From Mucidula mucida (taxonomy: Eukaryota; Basidiomycota; Agaricomycetes; Agaricales; Physalacriaceae), in assembly GCA_015501055.1 (NCBI GenBank), contig JADNYV010000088.1, forward strand, positions 1 through 64,000: 64,000 bases of DNA. Direction: 5' to 3'. Numbering within the stretch: the stretch's first letter is position 1; every line of letters starts with the position of its first letter. The translations under genes and the position numbers were made by a program. Below the pieces are notes generated by a model. The model made no database searches, was not told the DNA's origin, and was given only the letters and a program-made list of their open reading frames with translations. Shown here piece after piece: positions 55,303 to 64,000 of the stretch.

Positions 55303-55614
55303 TGTAGGGACGTGGAGTGCTCTGGGTGCAGAGGACTCGTTCGGACAGTGCGTGCGTGCAAGAAATGGGTGTTCAATAGTTCTGTAGGCTACGACACAAG
55401 GGTATAAGTACTGTAGAGAAATGAAGTACACTATGTGCTATTATAGCGGGATGTGAAGAGATGAGACAAGTAAGTAAGAAACAAGGAGAACACAACATGC
55501 TACTATAAAGATGTGCTATTATGAAGGTATGTAATCCAATCTAGTGTCCAAGCTTATCATTTGACAGTTCCATGAGCTCCCAACTGTGCGCCCAGCGCGA
55601 GGCGCGAACCTACA
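55303..55614. repeat. Putative solo LTR, 312 bp
   Basis: Starts TGTAGGGACG and ends GCGAACCTACA, giving TGTAGG...CCTACA inverted ends. It lies between a truncated zinc-finger exon and a fragment related to the 3' end of L1. Flanks are CACCG and CACCT, four of five matching. It is non-coding and matches none of the other LTRs here. Confidence 0.4.
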
Positions 55615-56055
55615 CACCTATATACAATTGTCCAACTTTGAAGAGAAATGACTGTACAATAACAACGACTCCATCAGGCTAAGGTTCATCATCCACCCTG
55701 GCGCCGGGTCAAACGTCTCATCACTCACTATCCCCTAAGGAGACACTCCCCGCACATATAAACTTGAGTGCTGGCTCTTGTTAGTGCATTTTATTGATGT
55801 ATTGGTCCAAGAATTCAACATAATTTGGACCCACCGAGTCTGACGACACTGGGGACTCCGGCATATTTTCCAAGATGAGTGAAATGTTCTTGCAAGAGCC
55901 GCGCAGACGTACTGTACTATTACCGGGCGACGTTCATAGCGCATTTTGGGCACGGCAGTCCTCAAGTTCTTTTCAGTCCGTTCGTGTTCCATTCGGTAAG
56001 GCAGCAGACTGCATAGCCGCGTAGTTGCCGGCGTAGACCGTCCGCAATGTCTCAT
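55615..56055 (-). pseudogene. Chimeric fragments of two repeat-unit genes
   Basis: 55,615-55,736 resembles the end of L1 and its 3' flank (compare 7,549-7,690, GGGTCAAACGTC and CATCACTCAC). 55,737-56,055 resembles the 3' part of the decayed gene at 9,777-9,970 (peptide TVRLRGSCKNISLILENMPE). The two are joined without the roughly 2 kb that separates them in L and R, so they are deletion-joined remnants of a further unit copy. Confidence 0.45.
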
Positions 56056-56307
56056 GTACTTGAGAGCTGTCCAACTATGGCGACTTGTCCGTAGGACGAT
56101 GATGGAAGGAAAGCAAGGGCATAGTTTCAGTCATTCAACGTACATAACTGGCTACATTTCCAAAATGTAAGGAACTGGCAAGACTGGACGCAAATAGATG
56201 TACATATGACAGACAAGTATATACAGATAAGCAACAACACAGTTACACAAAGCAATCACGTCCTTCCTCCTTCATAGAAGGCGTGCTCAGAAGCGGGCTC
56301 GAGCGCC

Positions 56308-57259
56308 TCATTCAAAATATCTTCCGAGAACTCTTCCTTCTCGGACAGTGGGCCTCTGCATATACGCCAACACACCCAAAACCCTGTCCTCCGGCACCTT
56401 TCGACAAATCACAAAAACAAGGTCGAGTTCCTCGGGGAACACTGGGGCGCAATGCATATTGATCCACTGTATGAGCACAGGGGACATCATGTCGTCCTCG
56501 TACGGATGCTGGAACACGTACAGCGCTTGCCAAGGCGCGAGTTTGCTGCAGGGGGCTAGCGGAGGAATCACGTATCTATACAATGTAATGTTGGGGGACC
56601 CCTGATAGACTATATCAGTATTGAAAGAGAAGAGAAGAGAGCGCCTACCTGAGAAGACTGGAATGTCGGAGAAGCGTAGCTGAATGGGTCAGGTTTGCTC
56701 TAAATAACAAGATCAGTCCACGCCAAGCGTGCTTTAAACAAAAATCAAGTACCTGCTGATCCGCCTTCTTCTTTCCTTTGGCGCGGCGCGTCGTGTCGCT
56801 GTCCGTGGCTTGACGCTTTGTCGCCTTGGGGCGACGACTCAATTCCTGAGGTGGTCCTCGCAAAGCAGATTGGGCCCGAGCGACTTCGTCTTGTCTGAAC
56901 GGGGTAACAAACACGACTCGTGCAGCTGCACGAGCCGCATTCTGGCGCAGGTTCTGATAGTAACGGCACGCGTCTTTAGCGTTAAAACTCGGTAGAGAAA
57001 CCTCTTTTTTGTGAGATGTGGAGCCCTCCACGGAGGGATTATCATCAGCGGGGAGAGGAACTTGGGAGGACGCAGCAACGGCATTCTGGTTATAGGTACC
57101 AAGGCCATCAGCGCCATCTACGACACCTTCTGACTCGAAGAATCCATCGCAATCCGCATCGGATGAGGAGGTCTCTTGAGCGTCGGAAGGAGTGTCGGCA
57201 TCCATTGTTGTCATTTGACCGGCGCCATTGTTGAGTGCAACGTCATGAACAATGAGCAT
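56308..57259 (-). CDS. Novel family protein, member 4 (R only)
   Basis: Exons 57259-56753 (169 codons), 56699-56649 (17 codons) and 56601-56308 (97 codons plus stop), 283 residues. It starts MLIVHDVALNNGAGQ. Exon 1 is acidic, then basic (KRQATDSDTTRRAKGKKKAD). Exon 2 is SKPDPFSYASPTFQSSQ with a GT donor (CAG|GTAGGC). Exon 3 has PPLAPCSKLAPWQALYVFQ, LIQWINMHCAPVFPEELDL and FVICRKVPEDRV. It is the most divergent member, with no counterpart in L, yet the exon pattern and motifs are retained without lesions, which argues for selection. The upstream block is at about 57,340-57,470. Confidence 0.65.
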
Positions 57260-57904
57260 AGTGGATGCGTCGCAATGGTTGATGAAAGAGAATAGAAAAG
57301 GGGAGACACGGGCAATTGACCGTAACAGCAGATGGTCAAAGGGCACCGTTGACGTGGAAAGGAAAGAGTAAATATAACCACGTGTCTGTAGATAGACGAC
57401 AATGCACGGCGAGCCCGGATGTTGCCGGTGGCCATTGTCCACCCATTCGGGTAATTCAATGACAAACCCAAAGACCAGCACCGACAGTAGAGCCAGAAGA
57501 CATCTATTCAAGAACACTTTAAATGTGTTTTCAAGGGAAAATATTACCTGCATTCTCGGTGATTGAGATCAGATTTTTATGTCGCCACACCTGGGAACAG
57601 GGATATCTACATCAGATGTGATGAGCCTCGCAAGTAAGAAGATAACGAACGCTTAGAGTCGGACGCGAGTATAGAATAAAAAAAGTACTCACGAATAAAC
57701 TCATACTCATCATGCAAGCCAAGAGTATACTCGCACGTGAGTAGAGTAGAGTCTAGAGTCTATGGTGAGTCTAGAGTTTCAGTTTGGGGCCACGAATACT
57801 CGATAGACTCATACTCATAAATATTCGTGAATACTCATGAGTATTCTTATATTCGTGAGTATTCGTGAGTATTCAGCTCCTAATATATATTTTTTGAACA
57901 AAAT

Positions 57905-57989
57905 GAACCCCGTGAGCATTGAACCCACGGAGCTCAGCCATTTCTGTGCATCAGCACAACAACGAGTATAACCACTGCGCCAAAAGGGC
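57905..57989 (-). ncRNA. tRNA-like sequence (SINE head or tRNA relic)
   Basis: Minus strand: TGGCGCAGTGG matches the internal A box, and GTGGGTTCAATGCTCAC forms a five-pair T arm with a B-box-like GGTTCAATGC. The 5' GCCCTTT has no AAAGGGC partner, so it is not a working tRNA. A pol III-derived SINE head or tRNA relic is likely. Confidence 0.35.
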
Positions 57990-58207
57990 ATATTCATTAT
58001 ACAATTTCAGTCCAGATCACACATAATTAGGTAAAATGCCATTAGCAAAAAAAAGGACAAAGGCCATGAAGGCCATACAAAATGTTGTGCTACAAACAAA
58101 CCTGATGCGAGTACTGTTGCGAAGCGACGCATACGACGCATCAGGTGAAGAGTATGATACATCTAATATACAAAAAAACTACAAAATCGTCCACAAAAAC
58201 GAATACT

Positions 58208-58798
58208 CTACAGTCCGTGAGGAAGAAGGGGTGCGCGCCCGAAAACTGTAACGTAACAGTCCACATAGTACTCAGCTAATCCGTACTCAACAGTCCGCAT
58301 TTCCCGTTCTGACATCAGAGAGCCACAGATCAACTTGTGAGCGGCCTGTGAAGTTCCCGCCGGCATTGGTGGAACACGACACCAGCGTCGCATCACCCGG
58401 TACAAAGCAGCCAGGACAGACGCGCGTCCCGTAAACGTTGCTGCCGCCAGCCCCATCCGACCCCAGTCAATGCTCTCCGGGACGACTCGGCCGTTGAAAA
58501 GTGCACCGAGAATCTGCATCTGGCGGTCACCGAAAGACGAGGCATCCAAATTGTCGTAAGGCACTGCTTGCCCAAGCTCCGTGTCAGGTTGCGGATCGTT
58601 GAAGCCCTGATTTCCGCGATGGTATGGATCCTGTCTCAGAGTTTGACACGGGTCATGATGGTGATGTTGAGATTGACGATGATGACGATGATCTCTATGA
58701 AACGATTGAGCAGGTAGTTTTGGTTCGACGGCGCAAGCCTGCTTCTTCACCTCAGGATACTACTGATATGGATGCTACTGATATGGATATAACTTGAT
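58208..58798. other. Overlapping unassigned open frames
   Basis: On the minus strand, 58,750-58,208 is open for 180 codons (histidine-rich N-terminus, then LGALFNGRVVPESIDWG). On the plus strand, the end of a frame near 58,640-58,798 reads VEIDDDDDDLYETIEQVVLV then DMDATDMDIT and stop. Such an acidic tail is seen in many fungal transposases. Only one of the two strands is likely to be coding, and I could not decide which. Confidence 0.25.
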
Positions 58799-59050
58799 AC
58801 ACTTACGACCTACTTACTTTAATCTTCACTGTCTTTATGTTTGAATTTGCTTGCTGATACGTGAGTATACTCGAGTATACTCGGATCGTACTCGAGTACT
58901 CGAATACTCGAGACTCATGAAGTACTCTCGAGTAGAGTAGATATTCGAGTAGAGTCTCGAGTGAAGACTCGAGTCTTGAGTATTGGGTTTGAGGTAAGAG
59001 TTACTCATACGATGAGTCCGAATATACTCGAGTATGGACTCGTGTCCATC

Positions 59051-60580
59051 TCTACGAACGCTCCGTACACGATGCTTTTATTGCAGAATCAATGCGAATG
59101 CAACATTGTTGAGGTAAAGGACCGCTGGCTCTCCCTTTCCGTTCGCATTCAGTACACATGCGGCAAAGAAAGTCCGCTGTACGACGAGAGTAATCCATAT
59201 TCAATTTATCCTTCGTCAAATTACCACCAAAACACCGTGACGTTGACGCAGCCGCATATCTGATATTCAACGACATATTGAGCCTAGGTAAGGCACTCAG
59301 GTTTCCCTGGGCAAGTTAAGCAATTGAGGTGATATTCTCAGAGATAGAACTCACCACAAGCAGCTTGTAGTTATATGATACTGTGGCCTGATTTTGAGAA
59401 TACCAGTCGAAAGCGGCATCCCACAGCATTATAATACATCCATGTTAAGCCGGCTATTCCTATGCGAGTTGAAAAGACGTGAAGAAGATGTTGCGCAATG
59501 CCTGAGGCCTGAGGTATTGATCTTCGAAGCTGGGCCAGAATTCATGATGTCTATGTGTTGTCAGATGAGGCCCGCAACGTTGGTAGTCCATTGGCATCAG
59601 GCGGAAGGAAAGATGTAAACTGCCGGCGGCAAGCACCATTGGTTATTTTTCCCTTCCTCGCCGACGCCTCGCTATAACAAGAGACACATGATTATTTTCT
59701 GCCCTCTCAATCGCCAGTGGACATATACGACTCGTATTCCGGCCAGCAGCAACTGTGGACAGGACGACAAGCGCTGCATACAGCACGGACGACGGTAAAG
59801 GGTACGCGCCCAAGAGGCGTCGTATGGGTCTACGCGGCTAATGAACATGCATTCGCATTAATTGTCTACTAGACTACATGCGATGATCTTAAAGGACACA
59901 CCTGGAGGTCTGATGCATTTTGGTTTATCAACCGAGAAAAAGCACTGAGGATGGGTGCGCATACAGACGGAACGCGCCAACAGCATTGCTCGGAGGGCGC
60001 TTTCGATATGCGGGTGTATCCTACGCGAGACAAACCCGCCTGCACGTTTAATTCACCAAGCGATGGTATGGATGCATTAACGACACGTTAGGCTCGTACC
60101 TACCCTCAAGCTGCTCGCAATTTCCTGTTTGTCTAAACTTGTTTAGGAATCTTAATTAGAGTCGGGTGCGCCGTCTTATACTTGCAGTCGTTCATGTTGT
60201 TAAAGTATACCCTGCGTTAACAGGTTTTTCACTTTCCACAGCTAGCATTGGACAGTTCGAGTACAAAGTTCAAACATTCACACGATTGTAGGGTCAACAA
60301 TCCAGCTACCTAGACGTCATGTAGCTTCCGCTTATAACGAACGTGGTACTCTGCCTCTATCCTGCCTGGTTGAAATCGAAAGCGCAGACCTGCATAAACC
60401 CGACGTCAATTTCAGTCCGCAACTCGTCATACATCATAGCTCACTTCCGAAAATGTGGCTTCCCGTTCTGCTGTAGGTGCCTATATCCTCAAAGTTACGC
60501 CAGAAGCATTGTATCAGCATTGGCCCAATTGCACACTTGAACGATTGGGACTCTTAACCGGTTCTCCGAGAGCAACAGTC
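59051..60580. other. R-specific region, no gene recognised
   Basis: About 1.5 kb without a recognised gene. One exact palindromic motif TGCCGGCGGCA lies at 59,621-59,631. Short frames at 59,052-59,276 (minus) and 59,394-59,618 (plus) have no recognisable features. Homology to copy L resumes at about 60,580. Confidence 0.4.
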
Positions 60581-60970
60581 TAGATCAATGCGCTCAAGTC
60601 TCGTGACGGTTGACTGCAACGATTCAAGTCTCATCGGCGTGAGTTCTGCTGGTTCCAAAGTGAAGCATGCAATTATTGAGGCTTTTGGGATTAACTACCC
60701 TGATCCATCCACAGACAAATTCCATTGTGCGTCTGTGGCCAGACGGTTCAACCGGATCCGGTGGCCCTAGTAGTACAATGACCCTCCCATTGTCTTCCTG
60801 ATAAGGCAACATCCAATTTCCTCGATCAGTGAACTCGTTCAACAATGGCATCACGCGCATTGCCATTCAACGCCTTGTGCTGATATATAGGCTTGCTCCC
60901 TCTCTTGGTCGCGCCAGACTCTCAGCCATCGCCCATCACATACTCTACGCATACTCTTCATCTCTCTACA

Positions 60971-61888
60971 ATGGTCTCTCTAGGCGCCCTCGTTCACAAT
61001 TTCATGAACAAAGAGCCGAGCTCGCCTTCACTTAAAAAGCGCAACGGCGCCATCTTTCCCGCCGACTTCAACGTCTTCTCGACTGCTGCCTGCGACGAAA
61101 AGGACACAGCGAGTACTTGGGAGTTTCATGCTCCTAGTCTTCCGGCGTCTCGACAGACCTGTGATGCGTCCATCGCGTCTCCGGCTCAGGAAACCGCCGC
61201 TAGATATCGGAAGAAGTTGACCATCATTGTGCCGCATCGCGAAGCGTCTTCATCGCGTATCAGCAACAACTCTCTCGCATCCAGCAAAGGTGCTACCCTT
61301 GTGGGCTCGGACAAATATTCGGAGTTCATCACGCTTTCTGAGGACAAAGGCCCGCAACTTAGGCACAACCCAGCCTGCAAACAAATTCTGGCCGATGCTG
61401 TGAGTTTATTGTTTCGTCCTTTGCGCTTTCTTCTTACCGGATACTTTCAGCGCGAAGAGACAATTTGCGAGATGATCAAGTGCGGCGCCTCGCAGAGGGA
61501 ATCTCTCGTTTGTCCTCGGATCGGGTACAGAGACACCCTCCGTAATGCTCGCGGCCTCAAGCTGCACCTTGCTCTTCACGATATTGCCAACGAAGTCGAT
61601 GGACTGTACGTTCTTGTATCGGCTTTCAGTTGTATCCGTGTTGATTCCTCCTCCAGTGCTTTTGATTGTCATGGATGCGAAACCCTTTTTGAAACCAAAC
61701 AAGCTCGGAAAATGCACTACTGCCACAACCCACCTATGGATCTTGCTCCTCCTCCCGAAAGTCCCACAGTCGGTACGCCCGAATCTCCCTTGATCGCCTT
61801 CCGCCTCACTAATCTTTCTCACCAGCTATCTTCAAGCGACTCTTGTCCCCGTTCACCGCTAATTTCTCATAACTCACATACCTACTAA
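60971..61888 (+). CDS. C2H2 zinc-finger protein, copy R
   Basis: Exons 60971-61399, 61451-61605 and 61657-61888, 271 residues, one codon shorter than L. Both finger motifs keep their cysteines and histidines. Replacements are concentrated in exon 1 and in the linkers. A TATATA box precedes the gene at about 60,885. Intact. Confidence 0.75.
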   Translation: MVSLGALVHNFMNKEPSSPSLKKRNGAIFPADFNVFSTAACDEKDTASTWEFHAPSLPASRQTCDASIASPAQETAARYRKKLTIIVPHREASSSRISNNSLASSKGATLVGSDKYSEFITLSEDKGPQLRHNPACKQILADAVSLLFRPLRFLLTGYFQREETICEMIKCGASQRESLVCPRIGYRDTLRNARGLKLHLALHDIANEVDGLYVLVSAFSCIRVDSSSSAFDCHGCETLFETKQARKMHYCHNPPMDLAPPPESPTVGTPESPLIAFRLTNLSHQLSSSDSCPRSPLISHNSHTY

Positions 61889-62541
61889 TCCATCTAATTG
61901 TTTCTGCCCATCATTGTCTGTAGCCTTAGCTTTTCATATTCCATCCATTAATTGGTCCAATGTCTTGTATATTCCTCATCTAAACACAGCTTGTTCCATC
62001 CCTTGAACTTAAAAGAGCCTGATTTACTGCTGCCTGTCTCGCCGTAACCGTCTGTTCTTTGATTACACATGTGCCTTTCTACGGTTCCTTTCGTCCTGAG
62101 CCGCCGCCACACTCATTTCCGCGTAGTCAGTTTTTGAAAGAAGTGTGATGTATTGACAATGCTGGGCCAGAGACAGATGTATTTAACGACGACAACACAC
62201 AATCTTCGAAGTTCGTGCCATCACAGTATCTTATTCGGTGACGTCCCGATAGGAAAAATGGAGTGGGTGAGATCCTCTGCACTCGTCAAGATTCAAGAAG
62301 CCATATCGACCAAGTTACAACAAATTCTTGGTCAACATTGTCAATTCTGATATTGTCATATTGTCGCCCTTCGTACACACAGAGTACTTCTATTCGAAAA
62401 CCTTGGTCTGACCGAGATAATGTACGTTGTATTCAACATGTAAGTACACAGTTTTGTCATGAGAAACCTAACAACGACAGCGGAGATACATAGATATATA
62501 CAGATGCCAATGACCATGAACGATAGGAAAGAAACACATTC

Positions 62542-63405
62542 CTACTGGGGAAGCTGCCCAGAAACTTTGGGATCAAACAAAAGAGGCCGCACAGTCTGCG
62601 CAAAGTGCAGCGCAAACGCAAACCTCTCCTCCGGCACCTTCCTCAAAACGAACGGACCAAGATCCAGCTCCCCAGGCAAAATCAGCGCACAGTACGGATT
62701 AATCCAGCGAACAAGGAGTACCATGGTGAGTTCCGGAGATTGAGGAAGCTGGAATTCGTACAGGGCATTGCAGGGTGCGAGTTCGCGACAAGGCGGGATG
62801 GGCAGCATGAAGAACCTATAATGAGCGAATGTGTCCGGCTCAGATGATGGAACCTAAATGAGACGATGAGTAACCACAAAGAGTGTCAAGGTGGAAGCTT
62901 ACTTGAGGGGCGAGGAATGCTGGGGAGGCGTATCCAACTGGGTTGGATTCGACCTGAATAACAGAATCAGTGAAGGGATCCTGGAATCAAAAAAACTCAC
63001 CTCTAGCGTCTCCTGCTTCTTTCCTTTGGCATGGCGCGTTGTACCATTGCCCGCCGCTTTACGCTTCGGTCGCGTTGCCTGTGTGCCACGAGTCGACCCT
63101 CGCTGTGCATCTCCGCTTCCTCTGGCTTGCGTTCCAGCAGCCTCATTTCTGCGATACTCCTGGTAGCGCTGGAATGCGCCCTTCAGTTCCGCGGCGGGTG
63201 AACGCGTCGGCTCCTGGGATATACTCGACGCGCTATTGTCACGCGACAAGGGTTTGGATGAAACGGAGGCGATGTGGGACGTTTGGGCTTCCGAATCAAT
63301 GGGTGACGAATCCCGAGCACGCAGGTCAGCGGGCGACGCGGCATTAGGCGTCGACATTTTACCAGCGCCTTTGTTCGGTGTACGGTTGTTGTGAACGATG
63401 GGCAT
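62542..63405 (-). CDS. Novel family protein R3
   Basis: Exons 63405-63001 (135 codons), 62953-62903 (17 codons) and 62853-62542 (103 codons plus stop) give 255 residues. Intron 2 has a GT donor here (CAA|GTAAGC). The domain exon reads IPPCRELAPCNALYEFQ, VLLVRWINPYCALILPGELD and GPFVLRKVPEERFAFALHFA. Three codons near EASAAAG in exon 1 are missing relative to L3. The copy is intact and shows what L3 looked like before copia-2. The upstream family block is at about 63,480-63,610. Confidence 0.7.
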
Positions 63406-64000
63406 GGCGTCTATGTCGTGATTGTTGGGGAGAAAGTCGTTGAGACCTCAGACACGGATGATTGACCGTGGAGAGCAGATGATAGGTGGTGGAGGAAAGG
63501 CAAGAGTCAATTTACCTTGTGTATGTGGACCGACTACAATGGGCGATGAGCACGGAGGATGCCGGTGGTGTTTGTTTGCCAAATCGGGTAACTCGACGAC
63601 AAAATGACTGTTGCGCACGGGTGGCAAATCCAAAGAGAACCTATGAGACAGATATCAGCTGGGGCATTAAAGAAATAATAGCTACCCACATTCTCCGCGA
63701 TTGTCGTGGAGTTGATATTGCGCCACACTTGAAAATCGAAATGGTAATCTTCATCAGGAGTGTGACAGAGCTCCTGATTTGTCAAAATTTAGGATAAGCC
63801 ACGTTATGCCGCATGTCGATGATGGCGGCCTGGAGAAGATGGTACGGGTAACATGACCGACCTTGTTGAGATGGTTGGACCGATGGCTCTACAATAACAC
63901 ATAATGTTTAGTGCACATACGGTACAGCGATGACCAGCCGCACAGTTCAAATATTCTAGAGGCAAGTTAGACTTCAAGTAAGTTCCCCTTTTCAAGTAAA

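Larger units (their letters stand above)
57655..59050. repeat. Segment bounded by TACTC/GAGTA-rich arrays
   Basis: Two clusters of short, mostly palindromic units (TACTCGAGTA, GAGTATTCGTGAGTATTC and variants) lie at about 57,680-57,890 and 58,860-59,045. They enclose about 1 kb with a tRNA-like sequence and open frames on both strands. Near-terminal GGACGCGAGT on the left and inverted GGACACGAGT on the right could be inverted ends. This may be a decayed DNA transposon with subterminal repeats; no target duplication was found. Confidence 0.35.
41225..64000. repeat. Segmental duplication, copy R (continues off window)
   Basis: Direct repeat of 5,034-35,285. Homology begins inside the last exon of a kinase-like gene that is contiguous here but cut in copy L, so R probably keeps the ancestral left junction. 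R contains sequence with no match in L: about 54,096-54,565 and 55,303-60,580. The latter holds a putative solo LTR, fragments of two other repeat-unit genes, family member 4 and a TACTCGAG-rich segment. R therefore has one extra, truncated copy of the zinc-finger gene (55,074). Confidence 0.9.

Noticed and set aside
57690..57885. CRISPR-like or satellite array of GAGTATTC units
   Set aside because: Units are short, degenerate and palindromic, without regular spacers, in a eukaryotic genome.
57905..57989. Functional tRNA gene on the minus strand
   Set aside because: A- and B-box-like segments and a T arm exist, but the acceptor stem cannot pair and no clear anticodon arm forms.

Overview
The window looks like nuclear DNA of a filamentous basidiomycete, probably an agaricomycete. 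Coding regions are split by many introns of about 45-65 nt. The transposon families (chromovirus Ty3/gypsy, half-tRNA-primed Ty1/copia, MULE with a zinc-binding N-terminus) and the protein families (class 3 lipase, mushroom-type kinase-like proteins) are typical of mushrooms. No bacterial operons, rRNA, CRISPR array or intact tRNA were found. The species cannot be named from the sequence.

The main structure is a large direct segmental duplication. Copy L spans about 5,034-35,285. Copy R spans about 41,225 to the end of the window and beyond. Between them lies a unique spacer (35,286-41,224) with two tandem kinase-like genes. The left breakpoint of the duplication falls in the last exon of the second kinase-like gene, so copy L keeps only its tail. 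Both copies carry, in order: decayed genes, an aminoglycoside-phosphotransferase-like exon, a nuclear-targeted family gene (L1/R1), a decayed gene, a second family gene (L2/R2), another decayed gene, an intact class 3 lipase, a secreted-peptide exon, MULE remains, a C2H2 zinc-finger gene and a third family gene (L3/R3). A fourth family member (56,308-57,259) is present only in R.

Transposons explain most L/R differences. At the left edge an unidentified retroelement runs off the window and has inserted into a copia element (copia-1). In L, a chromovirus (19,051-25,564, target duplication CTCAT) cuts a MULE transposase frame in two. A 244-bp TA-flanked MITE sits in the intron of the secreted-peptide gene. 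A second copia (copia-2, 30,352-34,188) with two identical LTRs sits exactly on a splice donor of L3, and R3 preserves the empty site. In R, a putative solo LTR truncates an extra copy of the zinc-finger gene, and a small palindrome-ended insertion lies at 45,786.

The most novel item is the recurrent three-exon family L1, L2, L3 and member 4 with their R copies. Its members share a basic bipartite nuclear-targeting segment, a 17-19-residue middle exon often followed by a GC-AG intron, a conserved C-terminal domain and a shared upstream block. I recognise no known family. After duplication the lipase and the family genes mostly stayed open, while at least two neighbouring genes were broken independently, at different places, in each copy.
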